A stretch of DNA of 64,000 nucleotides from Hevea brasiliensis (GCF_030052815.1 NC_079493.1:63612691-63676690); one strand, 5' to 3'. Shown: positions 23,974 to 36,756, counted from the stretch's first letter. Notes: generated from the letters alone by a model not told the origin. Numbers and translations: made by a program.

Positions 23974-26900
23974 TGTCACACCCTACTCTCCTGTAAGATG
24001 TAACATGATCCCGTAGTACACCTAATGAATTACCGTACTTCGCCTACCAATAACCCATTAGATATACTACAAGGGATTTTAAAACAATTTTCGTGAAATT
24101 TAAATTATCGATTAAAATCTGGTGTTATAAAATTTTTTTCAAATTTCAGCAAGGTGTTGGCTGTATTTTGAGAAAACAGTTCTTCAATCCTGCAAAAGAA
24201 AATGCTCCCAATATATTTTCTTAAATACAACTCTAATAACTTCATTTCAATTCACAATTCAAATCTAAAATAAACAATCAATTCATTTTCAAACTAATCT
24301 CATCATAAAGAAACATTTCATTGATTACAAGAGTCAAAATTTATATTACAAAACTATTCAAGTAAATGAAATCTCAAAGTTACATTTGTAATAATTTACA
24401 TTTAATTATATACTAAAATATTTTACAAGAGTTTTTATACAAATGCTCAAATAATTTACATACATATTATTACATACATACATCAAAACCCGTGTACATG
24501 AGTATACCTAGAGCTGATCTAAATGTCTCTTCAAAGAAGCTTACTCAATTGCTCTATGCTCTTTTCACCTGCGACAGCATACAAAGCTATCGCTGAGAGG
24601 TGAACTCAGTGGTGCACAACTATAATTTAAAACATAGTACAATATACTTGAAGCACATTTATACATATTTCTCAACATTTCATTTTTCCACATACATTAT
24701 ACAAAAATTTCAATAACATGAAATTTCATATATTTACATCATCACATAATTACAAGAGTTCATAGTTACAATCCAAAACTAATACAAAATGCAAAATACA
24801 AAATACTACCCAAAAGTCTTAATGTCCTACCATATGCACTGCAGATGTGAGGTGACTCTGGACTCTGGATGCAGATTTGAAGGCTCACCCAGTCTGATGT
24901 CTGCTGAGCTCCCCAGCTAGGTCTCCAGTACCTGCACTTGGCAAAAGCTACGCGCTAAGCAATTCTGATTAGTGGTGACAATATAAAATAAAGGAAAATA
25001 AAATAAACATAAGTATGCAGAATGTATGTTTACATTTTTGGGTAGTTTAATTTCTGATATTATTTGCAGTATTATTCGATTAAAATTTGGTAAGGTTTAT
25101 TATCATTGCCTGAGTAACCCATACTACTTGACTGGACTGGATAAACGGGTAAATTGGCACTAGGTACTAAGTACCTCGGACCATCACACCATCGGTCACA
25201 TTGTGTCTCCGGGTGTGTAACAGAACAGCTAATAAGCTGTAATAATCATCGGGGGTAAAACCCGAGTGTAACAACTTAAATAACATAGCCAAAGGCTATT
25301 ATGTCACAGAATGGCATGGGAAGCCATGAAACACAGAATGGCATAAAGCCATATGCAGTACTGCTAACAGAACCCTATTGGCATGCCAACCTATCCAAAC
25401 CAATCTTGCTAGGTATACTAGGGCATATTACACTTTTAAGTTTCACAATTCTTGAAATTCAAGTTTTGGTGTTACTATTCAATTTATTAGTCAACCAAAA
25501 TGTTGACTTTTACATATACAATAGGTACATTAGTTTTAATACTCCAAATATACCACATTTTGCATTCTAAAGTTATTGGTATTGATTGCCAATACCATTT
25601 CTAAACTTAATGTTAATTGGATAGAATTTTCAGTTTTCATGCTTTGAATTTACTGTTCCATTAGTCATTTTTGTAGTGGGAATTTGGCAAAATGATCAAC
25701 ATGAAAGTTGTTCCTTATTTTGTCTAGTTGCATTTCCTTTTTTGAATCACTCCATTTGGAGTTTTGTAGCTCAAGTTATGGCCTAAAAACCACAACTGGC
25801 CGGATTATGATTTTTCCAAAATTTCTGGACTGACCAAATCTATAGTGTTAGGAGTAGTGACTTCAGGTCACTTTGTGAATATGTTATGATCATAATTTGG
25901 GTTAAGTTTCTTCATGAAAGTTGTTGGTATATATCTCAGCTTGTTGCTAGTAAAATTTCAGGTCAATTGGACCTTTCTGGACTGAGTTATGGCCAAATGA
26001 CTAAATACTGTTCATTTAGTCATTTTGCCTAGGCAGAATGCAGGTCACCCGGATTAGGGTAATCTTTTGGTCTACTTAGTTTGGTTTTCTGGGCATAGTT
26101 TCTTCACTAAAGTTGTGGTATTATGTGTCTAGTTTCATGTCCAATTGGCCTTGCACCAATTGAACGTCTACAATTCTAGTTATTGCTGCCCAAACCTGCT
26201 GGACTCATGCCTAGTCCTGCAGGTCACTAAGGGCAGCCACACCAAACTCCAATCCCACTACACAATTCACTTCATTTTTTATTTAAACAGAACCAAATGG
26301 TCACTAATTGACCATTAAAATCTACTTTCATCATCACATGGTCAAAGTCTCATTTTTCACCCCAAACCCTAAATCAAAAATTACAAATCATGCATTATCA
26401 TTGTACTTCATCAATCCGCATAAGAGATGCATATTGAGGGCAGCCATACTACCATTTTAACTCTATAAAACTCATCACAATCATACCCCAACCAAGGCTG
26501 CTGAAATTTAGGGATGGCATACAAATGGTATTTCATCAATTTCTTTGTCATTTGCACTCATTTATAGTCCTTAAACATGAATTTGAAGTGAAAACCAAGG
26601 TTAGGTCACAAACCTGTAATGGAGTGAGATTTCCCACTTGCTAGGGTTCCTCTTTTCCTTTTCTTTTTGCTCCCAAAAGACTCTCCAAGGTGTAAGAACA
26701 CTTTTTTGTGTTGGGAATATAGGGTTTAGTTGGGTAAAAGTTAGGGAAATCAAGCTTTCAAAAGCTTGCTCCATGGCCATTGTGGGAATGGGTGATGGCA
26801 AAGAGAAGAATGGAGAAGGATTTCTGATTTTTTTTGTTTTCGTTTTTCAACCCATTTAGTCTCTTTTAAATAAATTTATGCCATGTGTGAACATTGGATT

Positions 26901-27479
26901 GGTTGGGAAAATTTTAATGACATCACTATGATGTCATAATTCCATTTTCTTTCATTTTCTCTCCTTTTCTTGTCTATTTAATTTCAATTAAATTTTGAAC
27001 AACATTTATTCACATTTTATGCTATATAAATTATTTATTTAACTGGACAAGTTGGCCAAAAATTATCTCTGAAGCGAAATGACAAAAATACCCTCCGTTT
27101 GGCTTAACGAGCCAAAATTGTGTGTACCGATAGAAAAATTTTTTTAAGCATTTTCTTGGCATTCTAATGCCATAAGAACCTCAATGACCCTTCTCTGGAG
27201 TCCCAAAAATTATTCTATAATTTTTCCCCCAGGTCTAGGGTTGCTAACGACCTTCACCGTCACTTCCCTTTCGGGTTACTCATCACTGGTGTTTCGTCTC
27301 GTTTAACTTTAGTGTATTTCGTTTCTAAAAATTTTTTCTTGATTTTTATGAGCATTACTTAGTTTCTTTATAACTCCTCACTCTAGTCTATTTATAATTT
27401 CAAACATTCTAGCTGTCTGGACCGACATTGGTCACTGAAACAGCAGACTGTACAGATTAGCTAAAGTGAGGATGTTACA
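23974..27479 (-). repeat. element E 3' LTR, chimeric
   Basis: From about 24648 to 27479 this matches the E 5' LTR at 57300-60123. From 23974 to about 24647 it instead matches the A-type LTR (29720-30393 and 36776-37450). The switch occurs at an ac dinucleotide shared by both parents. The outer edge GATGTTACA at 27479 is followed by the E polypurine tract, so the right boundary is firm. Confidence 0.82.
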
Positions 27480-27492
27480 ACTCTTCCCCTCT
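27480..27492 (-). other. element E polypurine tract
   Basis: The minus strand reads AGAGGGGAAGAGT directly against the 3' LTR, identical to the tract of element C. C and E are therefore close relatives. Confidence 0.88.
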
Positions 27493-27524
27493 AATAAAAA
27501 TTTCGTCCTTGAAATTTACCTGAT

Positions 27525-28762
27525 GCAAACAATTGAGGGAACTGTTGCCCATCATCTCTTCACTTTCCCAAGTTGCCTCTTCAGTGTTGTGGTGCCTCCA
27601 AAGCACTTTCACCAATGGAATTTATTTATTTCTCAATTCCTTCACTTCCCGAGCTAGGATCTGTATAGGTTCTTCTGTATATGTCAAGTCCGGTTGGATT
27701 TCAATCTCTTCCATTGAAATGACATGTGAAGGGTCTGAGTGATATCTTCTCAACATAGAAACATGAAATACATTATGGATTTTATCCAGTTCTGGTGGTA
27801 AAGCTAGCCAATAGGCCACTGGTCCCACACGTTCAATGACTTCATATGGGCCAATGAACCTAGGGTATACTTACCCTTTCTTCCAAACCTCAGTACTTTC
27901 TTCCACGGTGAGACTTTGAGAAACACTTTATCGCCAACTACATACTCTATCTCTTTTCTGTTCAAGTCGGCATAAGATTTCTGTCTATCTGAGGCAACTT
28001 TCAGGTTAGCATTGATTATCTTCACTTTCTCCTTAGTCTGTTTCACCAGGTCTGGTCCTACTAGCTTATCTTCGCCCAATTCAGTCCAACACACTGGGGT
28101 TCTACATTTCCTCCCATACAGTGCTTCATACGGAGCCATTCGAATGCTAGCTTGGTAGCTATTGTTATATGCGAATTCTGCCAGTGGGAGGTATCTATCC
28201 CAACTCCCCTTAAACTCAATGACACAACTCCTTAGCATATCCTCCAGGATCTATCACATAATTCACATTGTTACTATCATTTCAATTTATAAATTGCAAA
28301 AAATTCAATTAGTTGTTAGATTACTTGGATTACTCGTTCTGATTGTCCATCCGTTTGGGGATGAAAAGCCGTGCTAAAACAGAGTTGTGTGCCCAAGGCT
28401 TCTTGCAACTTTTTCCAGAATCTCGATGTAAACCTTGGGTCTCGGTCAGATATGATGGAAAGTGGAATTCCATGAAGTCTAACTATCTCATTGATATACA
28501 ATTCTGTTAGCTTCTCTAGTGAGTGGTCAGTCCTAACTGGCAGAAAATGTGCTGACTTCGTCAATCTATCCACTATCACCCATACTGCATCATGCTTCTT
28601 CTGGGTGAGAGGTAGACCATTAAAAAAATCCATAGTGACCCGATCCCATTTCCATTCAGGTATGCTTATAGGCTGTAGCAATCCTGATGGAACTTGATGT
28701 TCTGCCTTAACTTGCTGACATGTCAAACACTTAGTCACATAGTTAGCTATATCCCTCTTCAT
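27525..28762 (-). pseudogene. pol: element E integrase core, C-terminal domain and chromodomain
   Basis: Minus strand. The integrase core begins near 28762 ([16 protein letters not shown]) and has all three acidic residues: TMDF, ISDRD and GQSER. After SERVIQ comes a 74-nt intron-like insert (28324-28251), then ILEDMLRSCVIEF and the C-terminal domain. A frameshift lies near 27870 (after FGRKGK), and a TAA replaces a glutamine codon in the chromodomain linker RNKQIP near 27620. The chromodomain keeps its EEATWE tryptophan. The final codons are shifted. More intact than G, comparable to C. Confidence 0.87.
28251..28324 (-). other. 74-nt GT...AG intron-like insert in element E integrase
   Basis: On the minus strand the insert starts GTAATC at 28324, right after the codons for SERVIQ, and ends GTGATAG at 28251, right before ATCCTGGAG (ILE). 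It has the same length, same codon boundary and clear sequence similarity to 12008-12081. Reading into it gives V, I and a TAA stop. Confidence 0.72.
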
Positions 28763-29719
28763 ACCAGGCCATCAATAATGAGGCTTCAAATCATTATACA
28801 TTTTCGTGCTTCTCAGGTGCATAGCATAAACACTAGTATGTGCTTCTTTTAGAATACTAGCCTTCAGTTCCCCATCATCTGGTACACACACTCTTCCTCT
28901 GTAATACAGATACCCATCTGCTTTCACCACATACTCAGTTTCCTTTCCCTCTGAAATTTTTCCCACAATGGCCATTAATTTTTCATCTGCCCTCTGCCCA
29001 TCTTGTATCTGCTGTAGCAGGTTTAGCCTCACTTGTAACTCAGCCAAAATAGCTCCATCTTGAGCTAAGGACAAATAGGCATTTAGTGATCTTAAAGCTG
29101 TGATGGACTTCCTACTTAAAGCATCAACAACTACATTTGCCTTCCCAGGATGATAATCTATCACATAATTATAGACCTTTAGGAACTCATTCCATCGCCT
29201 CTGTCTAAGATTGAGCTCCTTCTGGGTTGGCAAATATTTTAAACTCTTGTGGTCTGTACAGATGTAGCATTTTTCACCATATAAATAATGCCTCCATATC
29301 TTCAGTGCGAAGATAATTGCTGATAACTCCAGGTTATGAGTAGGGCAGTTCTGTTCATGCGGCCTTAACTGCCTGGAAGCATAGGCAACAACTTTTCCCT
29401 CTTGCATCAATACACACCCTAGCCCATTATGTGAGGCATCACTGTAGACCACAAAGTCCTTTTCCGACACTGGCTGTGTTAACACTGGTGCTTCTGTCAA
29501 CATAGCCTTTAGCCTCTCAAAACTGGCTTGGCACTTGTCGTTCCAGCCAAATTTCACATTCTTGTGCAACAACTTGGTCATTGGAGTAGCTATAAGAGAG
29601 AACCCCTTCACAAATCTTCTGAAATACCTAGCTAGCCCCAAGAAACTTCTGACCTCAGTTGTATTTCTGGGAGGCTTCCATTCCATCACTGCTTCTATCT
29701 TTTTGGGATCCACTCTAAT
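28740..29719 (-). pseudogene. pol: element E RT C-terminus, RNase H and integrase N-terminus
   Basis: Minus-strand continuation of the RT cut by element A, starting at [13 protein letters not shown] (29714). It has the RT connection region ([17 protein letters not shown]), RNase H motifs [22 protein letters not shown] and [12 protein letters not shown] (catalytic D, E and D all present), the [10 protein letters not shown] linker and the start of the integrase zinc domain ([11 protein letters not shown]). An in-frame TGA at 28772-28774 replaces the first tryptophan of the expected YWWPGM motif. The frame is otherwise open for over 310 codons. Confidence 0.9.
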
Positions 29720-30599
29720 TGTCACACCCTACTCCCGTGTAAGATGTAACATGATCCCGTAGTACACCTAATGAATTACTGTACTTCGCCTACCGATAAC
29801 CCATTAGATATGCTACAAGAGATTTTAAAACAATTTTCATGAAATTTAAATCATCGATTAAAATCTGGTGTTATAAATTTTTTTTTTCAAAATTTTGGCA
29901 AAGTGCCGGCTGTGTTTCGAGAAAATAGTTCTATCCTGCAAAAGAAAATGCTCCGAATATGTTTTCCCAAATACAACTCCAATAACTTCATTTCAATTCA
30001 TAATTCAAATCTCAATAAACAATCCATTCATTTTCAAACTAATCTCATCATAAAGAACCATTTCATTGATTACAAGACTCAAAATTTATATTACAAGACT
30101 ATTCAAGTAAATGAAATCTCAAATTTACATTTACAATAATTTACATTTGATTGCATGCCAAAATATTTTACAAGAGTTTTTATACAACTGCTCAAATAAT
30201 TTACATACATATTATTACGTACATACATCAAAACTTATGTACATGGTTATACCTGGAGCTGATCTGAATGTCTATTCAAAGAAGTTTACTCAATTGCTCT
30301 ATGCTCTTTTCACCTACAACAGCATACAAAGCTATGGCTGAGTGGTGAACTCAGTGGTGCACAACTATAATTTAAAACATAGTACAATATACATTGACAA
30401 AATTTACAGCAAATAATTTGGAAATCTGAATACTCATCAAATTTCAAAACTCAAAATATTCATTGCCAACAATATGAGTCATTTGTATAAAATGACTTTG
30501 ATCACGAAGCTCAATTTATCAAATCATAACTAACCATTTAAGGTAATTCCTACAAAATCAATTATACATAAGTCATAATTGAAATCACAATTCTTTACT

Positions 30600-30757
30600 A
30601 TTCAAAAACATTATGTATCTCAAAAACCATTATGTATTTCAAAAACCATTATGTATCTCAAAAACCATTATGTATCTCAAAAACCATTATGGACCTCAAA
30701 AACCATTCTGTATCTCAAAAACCATTTTGTATCTTAAAAACCATTATGTATCTCACT
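30600..30757. repeat. 19-bp minisatellite in the A LTR
   Basis: About eight copies of a unit close to CATTATGTATCTCAAAAAC, spaced exactly 19 bp apart (starts at 30609, 30628, 30647 and so on). The same place in the 5' LTR (about 37665-37745) has only about four degraded copies, so the array changed length after insertion. It is directly repeated without spacers and is not CRISPR-like. Confidence 0.88.
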
Positions 30758-30796
30758 AACTATGCAAGACTAATCCGAAAGGGCCATCTTCGAGGT

Positions 30797-30866
30797 GATT
30801 CTAACTCCCTATGGTCGGGGAGGTCGAATCGGATTCTAACTCCCTATGGTCGGGGAGGTCGAATCA
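30797..30866. repeat. 35-bp tandem duplication in the A LTR
   Basis: The 35-bp unit beginning GATTCTAACTCCC occurs at 30797 and again at 30832. It includes the palindromic-looking stretch CTCCCTATGGTCGGGGAG. The 5' LTR copy near 37789-37858 keeps both units with a few changes. Confidence 0.8.
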
Positions 30867-33815
30867 TTGTGCACAGTACACATCATAATAATGAATCTTC
30901 CGAAAGGGCCATAACAAATAAGAACTTAGATCTAACCTCAAATAAGAGGAGAATCTAAGCCTGTGCACGTACCATAGCAATCAAAACACAACTAACTCCA
31001 TTGTCTTCTCAACAAATGAGAGAGACGGGTAATAACCTAGTCAAGCATCTATAGTGAGATATAAAACAATATCACAATCCTTTTAGTGATCGTAAATCAC
31101 AATACAATTCGATTCAAAGTCAATTCCAATATCCAATAATTTTTATGCTCACCACAATTTTAATCATAAATTTGCATTTTTCCATGCAAATTGCCCATTA
31201 CAATTTAAAACATGTTATATCACAATTTTCCAAAGCATAATTTATTCAATTCACAAAAATGCTTCATACTTGTGGAAATACCATTTCACAAAGCTAAATT
31301 CATACATATTATAATAATTTCAATAATCATTGAATTAAATCCAATGCTTGTTAAACATAATACATAAGAAAAACATGTCATTTAATCATATGAAATATCC
31401 AGAACAAAATCAGTTAAAAACTAGTTATGCACAAACCTCTGATAACTGTCTCTTGGCTCTTACTCAGTGTTTCCTTCCCCTTCCTTGAGTCTTTGCTAAC
31501 TAAAACACACAATTTGAAGTGTTTCAGTAATAATTTAAACTGTCTCTAAGGATAATGCTTAATAATTAACTTATTAAATTCTATTATTTCCTTAGTCAAC
31601 CTAAGATGTCGACCCTCGATGCATTCTAGGTGAATTATATTTTAATGTTACCAATATGTCACATTTGTAGCCTTTTTGTATTGGTACATGTTACCAAATT
31701 CATTTCCATGTATATTACGTTTTATTGCAATTTGTTGGATCCCAATATACTAATTTGACCTAACCGGATGACCTAGTTTCCTTAGTTTTCGGGTTTCAGT
31801 CAAAACTACAAACTTGTAGATCTATGTCTTATTGCACATGGGGCAAAATTTCAGGTTATTCTGAGTTATGTAGATCAAGTTATTATCATTTTACTATTGC
31901 AGGTCAGAATGTACCAAAATTGGTCACTTTAGGTCATTTTTGGTCACTTTTGGTTTGGCCAGTTTTTGGACCCGAATTTGTGCAAGCTATTTGACTTGCT
32001 TATGGTCATTTTTTGGTGTTAGTGTCTTCATAAGACTTGTAGATATGTCTCTCAACTATTCATGGCAAAAATTTCAGGTCAATTGGACCTGTTTTGAGTG
32101 AGTTATGGCCAAAACATCAACTACTGCCCAAATGGTCAATTTTCAGGCCTTAAATGCACTAATCCGAATTTGGTCATTTTTCAAGTTACCTTCCAAGCAG
32201 AATTTTGGTAAGCTTCCTACATGAAAGTTAGCACATTTTGTGCCTAGTTTCACCTCCAATTGGTCTCATACCAATTGGAGCTACACACTTAAGGTTCTAA
32301 GCCAAAACACACATTGCCCTATTGCACATTGTCCATCACTCATCAAAGGATACATTTAACAGTTATCAAATTACACATTCATGCCATTTTTGTTTTTTGT
32401 ACCATAACCTAAACACATTTTACAACACATTTTTTGTCATTTTGGCAGCTTGTAATCACACTCAATATGCACCTTATAGTACAGAATTTACCAAGTCCAA
32501 ATTACACACAATTTAACTACATAACCTAGCTCATTTACATGTCCAAACTCAAACCCTCATACACATACACAAGCTGCCATAACAAGTACCACAATTCAAC
32601 AATAATATTCCATAAACCAAACCATGAAATAACACATTTAGGTCCACACTTCACATTGCCGAATTGTACCTCTCTTTGAATTAATTTCCAAGCTTCCAAA
32701 GGCAAGTGTACATCCACAAATACTTAGTATACATCACCCAATTTATTCCTACACATATAAACACTTCATCAACCCTTTAATCCAACATTTACATACAAGG
32801 ATAAAATGTTCTTAAGGAGTTTTCATGGCTGCCAAAAATATACATCTCTCTTAAAGCATAAAACTCCAAAAATCTTTCCATAATTTAACTACCCATAACA
32901 TCCACACAAACTTTAATGAAGCAAGCATCAAAAATACCAACTTACCACTTTGGAAACTCTTCAAAACCTTGACTAAACTTGATCTTCTTGCTGCCTATCT
33001 ATTGCCCAGGGTGTATGGACAACTTTTAATGACGAAAAGTGCAAGGAAAGAGGCTTGGATCATGCTTGCATGAAGCTTCAAAACCATGTGGCCATTGAGG
33101 TTTTCCTCTTCACCATTTTGACTGGTCTTTGAGAGGTGAGGAAGATGATGAATAATCTGCCCAAATGAATGTTTAGTTGTCCACTCAGGTGAGTTAGTGG
33201 AGCACTATGTAAGAATTAAATCTTTGTTTATTCTTAAATTTCCAATTTCTTACATTAAGTTCCTATCTTTTGCTATTTACATTAGATACCACCAATTTAA
33301 TTTTTCATGACATTTTCCAAGTGTAATATCATGTATTTTTAATGGACATTTAGGTCAAAAGACAACTCAGGGTGTCAAATGACCACAATGCCCCTATTCG
33401 AGTTGCATTCCCGATTTTTTGGTAACACAAAATTTTGTCGTTTTCTCGATTTCTCACTTTCTTTGTACTAATTAATTAATTTTTCTTTGTTATTTCTAAT
33501 GACATTTATACTTCAATAGATGTTTATTTAAGTCCTAAATATATTTTTCTAGATTCTCCGCTGTCCAGAGCTAGTCAATGGTCCACGCCGCAACTTTCCG
33601 ATGTGGTCACCCATCGCTAGGTCCTCGGCTCGTTTAACTTGGTTACATTTCATTGCTATTATTTTTCCTTTATTTTTCTTGTATTTTTTTTTCTTGTATT
33701 TCATTATTTTATGTCTCCTCATTCATATCTAAGTGTAGTTCTAGGCATCCTAGCTGTCCGGACAACACTAGTCACTGGAACAGTGGAACGCACTACCGAA
33801 CATAGGGGTGTTACG

Positions 33816-33829
33816 ATTCTCCCCCCCTT
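33816..33829 (-). other. element A polypurine tract
   Basis: The minus strand reads AAGGGGGGGAGAAT next to the 3' LTR, matching the tract of element D at 47319-47332. Confidence 0.88.
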
Positions 33830-33849
33830 AAAATAAATTTTGTTTCGAA

Positions 33850-34920
33850 ATTTTACCTGGCATCAATTTCTGAACAGCTGTGGGTGCTGTCTCCTCATGT
33901 CCTCTTCACGTTCCCAAGTAGCTTCCTGGCCGGAATGATGGTTCCATAGCACTTTAACCAGGTGTATCTGTTTGTTCCTCAGCTGCTTCACCTCATAAGC
34001 CAGAATTTCTATGGGTTCTTCCTCATATGAGAGGTCTAGATTTACCTCAATCTCTTCAACTGATAGTATATGAGTGGGTCAGATCTGTACCTCCTTAACA
34101 TGGACACATGAAAGACACTGTGTATCCTTTCTAGCTCTAGAGGTAATGCCAACCGATGTGCCAACCGACCCACTATTTCCAGAACCTCATATGGTCCGAC
34201 GAAACGAGGACTCAGTTTCCCCTTTCTGCCAAATCTCATAATCCTCTTCCAAGGAGAAACTTTGAGGAATACCTTATCACCCACTACATATTCAATATCT
34301 CTTCTCTTCAGACCAACATAGGACTTCTGATGGTCTGATGTAGCCTTGAGTTTATCTCTGTTCAATCTAATCTTTTCCTTTGTCTGCTGAACATTTTCTA
34401 GCCCAATCATCTTCCTTTCACCTACTTCATCCCAACATAGGGGAGTTCTGCACTTCCTGCCATACAAAGCCTCATATGGAGGCATTCCAATGCTTGATTG
34501 GTAGCTGTTGTTATAAGCAAACTCAATCAAAGGCAAGTGTGTATCCCAACTACCTTCAAACTCAATCACACAAGCCTGTAGCATATCCTCCAATATCTGA
34601 ATTACCCTCTCAAACTGGCCATCTATCTATGGGTGGAATGTCATGCTGAAGTTCAATCTAGTTCCTAGGGCTCTCTGAAGACTGCCCCAGAATCTAGAAG
34701 TGAACCTAGGATCTCTATCTAATACAATTGATACTGGCACTCCACGCAGTTTTACAATCTCATTTATGTATAATCTGGCCAATCTCTCCAATTATAGTCC
34801 ATTCGGACTGGCAAAAAGTGAGCAGACTTGGTTAGTCTATCAACTATAACCCATACTGCATCATGACTATTCTGTGTCATCGGAAGTCTCATCACAAAAT
34901 CCATAGTTATCCGTTCCCTT
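33850..34920 (-). pseudogene. pol: element A integrase core to chromodomain (foreign lineage, intronless)
   Basis: Minus strand. Starts abruptly at RITMDF near 34915 (first catalytic aspartate), goes through a broken core to VIQILEDMLQACVIEFEGSWD (34593-34610), the integrase C-terminal domain with VGDKVFLKVSPWK and FHVSMLRRYRSDP, and an intact chromodomain (EEEPIEIL, LVKVLWNHH, EATWE) at about 33880-34040. The protein wording (SSIGMPPYEALYG, ENVQQTKEKI) differs from C and E, so this piece comes from another Tekay-like family. It has no insert after VIQ, unlike the other integrases here. Confidence 0.85.
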
Positions 34921-35175
34921 ACAGTGTTTCATAGGGTGCCATTTATATGCTAGCTTGACACTTATTATTGTATACAAATTCTATTAGTGGAAGGTATCTA
35001 TCCCATCTTCCCTCGGATTTAAGGACACAAGTTCTCAGTATATTCTCGAGGGCTTATTACATTTTACAGGTTATTATTATCATTTCATTTCATTATTTAT
35101 AGAAACTCAATGAGTTTCAAAATTCACCTGAATCACTTGTTTCGATTGTCCATCCGTCAGAGGATGATAAGTCGT
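34921..35175 (-). pseudogene. pol: second integrase fragment in element A, with 74-nt insert
   Basis: On the minus strand this encodes HPLTDGQSKQVIQ, then the 74-nt insert (35127-35054), then [26 protein letters not shown] and MAPYETL. Here the catalytic glutamate position reads K (GQSK), so this piece is inactive. It lies upstream of the other integrase piece in transcription order, although it encodes a more C-terminal part. The internal region is therefore a chimera and not a simple deletion. Confidence 0.8.
35054..35127 (-). other. 74-nt intron-like insert in the second integrase fragment
   Basis: Starts GTGAATT on the minus strand after the codon CAG and is 74 nt long by alignment. It shares the block AATGATAATAATAAC with the element C insert at the same offset. 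Its last two bases are AA instead of AG, so the 3' splice site looks mutated; an AG exists one base further on. Confidence 0.65.
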
Positions 35176-36099
35176 ACTAATATCTCTAAGCTTATACCAA
35201 TTACTGTGGCACAGTTAGTTCACATTAATGGAACAGAGCCACTGACTCTAGCTACCTTACAAGTGTAGTCTTTCGATAGGCTAGTTCCAAAGTTTTAAAT
35301 TTTTGACAAAAATTTTCACATTTATTTCCCGTAATAGTACTCTATTCGGGCGTAACTGTATTAATTTATAGATTATTTACAAATATTCTTATTTTATTGT
35401 ACCACGAGAAAGCACGTAGCACTACACAATAATCCCGTGTCAGTACTATAATCTGCAGCTTACAATACAGACATCGAGAACATTACATAGTTACTACGTT
35501 ATAACCTCATGGACTAGGTTTTCTAACATCTTATCTTTCTCAAATCCACTAATATCCTAAATCGATTCTGATTACCATATTCCTTGATAATTACTAACAG
35601 TAACATCTTTGTCCTCATTTAGAGCAATTCTATTATTGTAACTTACTTTCAGGTCCTCTTGCCTTACATTAAGTAGGCTCACCAATTAGCTTTATAATTT
35701 ATGGTGTTTTAAAAAAATACTTTTAGCTAACAATTCTTCCAAAATTAATGTCAATCATACTTGTTATTATAGTATTTATCCTAAAAGACTAGTCACTAAT
35801 ACATCAAAATTCATTCCCATGTAAAGGATTAGCAACAGAACATATAGTTCTAACACTAACACACAACTAAGTAGTACTGGGATCAAATAATAACTAATTG
35901 TTTCTTTTAAAATTTAAGAACTTACCCGCAGCTACATCTGAAGTTTCTGTTCTTTCTCCTTGGCGCATAGTAGACGCTCTGACTGATGTGCTACTATGTT
36001 CGGGTTAATTCACTGTGTTATGGTGGTAAGGAGTACCAACTCTATTTCTATCTCGACTCTGACTGATTGTCTGTGAACTCCGAAGAGCAGATCAAGGTG
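35176..36099 (-). other. element A non-coding internal block and protease trace
   Basis: No usable reading frame. About 35240-35850 aligns in reverse with 46390-46960 of element D; for example, the text around 35400-35500 matches 46720-46810. Near 35860-35950 there are traces of the protease region. RT and RNase H are absent. The block may be strongly decayed pol or captured DNA. Confidence 0.65.
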
Positions 36100-36589
36100 C
36101 TCTAGTACAATCTTTGACAAAGTGTCTAAGCTTTCCACAATTGTAGCAGGCTCCAGAGGCCCTTCGACAAATACCTCCATGTAACTTACCACAAAAATGG
36201 TAGAAACAGGCAGAATAGGAACTTCTGGTTGTTCGACAACTAGATCTTAGTGTTCTCTACCCTGATGATCCACCTCTGTCATATCTTTGAGCTCGGGGTT
36301 TCTCAAATTCTTTTCTCTTTCCCAAATTACTGTTCAAGCTCTGACCCATATGTTTCTCCCTCTTTTCTATTTCATACGGCCCTTGTGGGGGTTGGTTTTG
36401 TGCTTGAGCTTGAGCTGATAGAGTATCAGCCATTTGTTGAAAGAAAGTGGCCATTTGCTGGGCCATTTGTGCAGTAATTTGTACCGATAAAACTGGTACA
36501 GTCGGGCCTTCAACACTTTGTGGGGTTGGGGCCTCAACTTGTACTTCTGCCATCACGGACTGTTCTATTATCTCATTATTCTCTTCCAT
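36100..36589 (-). pseudogene. gag: element A gag with the capsid deleted
   Basis: Minus strand from the ATG at 36589 (MEENNEIIEQ). The N-terminal Q/A-rich part (TAQMAQQMATFFQQMAD) runs to about PPQGPYEIE, then jumps to the basic linker before the zinc knuckles. The capsid core with the usual GDAYEWW motif is missing. The two knuckles are visible in a shifted frame at about 36110-36205: a C-G-K-L-H-G-G-I-C type unit and CYNCGKLRHFVKDC. It cannot form a normal particle on its own. Confidence 0.82.
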
Positions 36590-36756
36590 ATCTTTTCACA
36601 GGATTTTCTATTCCTGTACAACAAACACAAGGAGATTCCTCTCCATTAGTTCATATTTATGATGTAAATGTAATATATGTATCAACCATTTGAGCAGTTG
36701 TAGTTACCGACAAAAAGATTTCAAATTCACAGTTCGAAATTTACTTTAAAACCATT

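Larger units (their letters stand above)
29720..33815 (-). repeat. element A 3' LTR
   Basis: 4096 bp, starting TGTCACACCC at 29720 and ending GTGTTACG at 33815, where the last base should be A. The polypurine tract lies directly outside it. It carries a 19-bp minisatellite (30600-30757), a 35-bp duplication (30797-30866) and the paired hairpins with stem CTGAGT/ACTCAG at 30338-30354. It differs from the 5' copy at many sites, so A is older than C or D. Confidence 0.9.

Noticed and set aside
30600..30757. Possible CRISPR-like array
   Set aside because: The 19-bp units are contiguous with no unique spacers. It is an ordinary minisatellite in a plant LTR.
34042..34593. A stand-alone host integrase-like or chromodomain gene
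   Set aside because: It is bounded by the polypurine tract and LTR of element A and has no independent start or gene structure.
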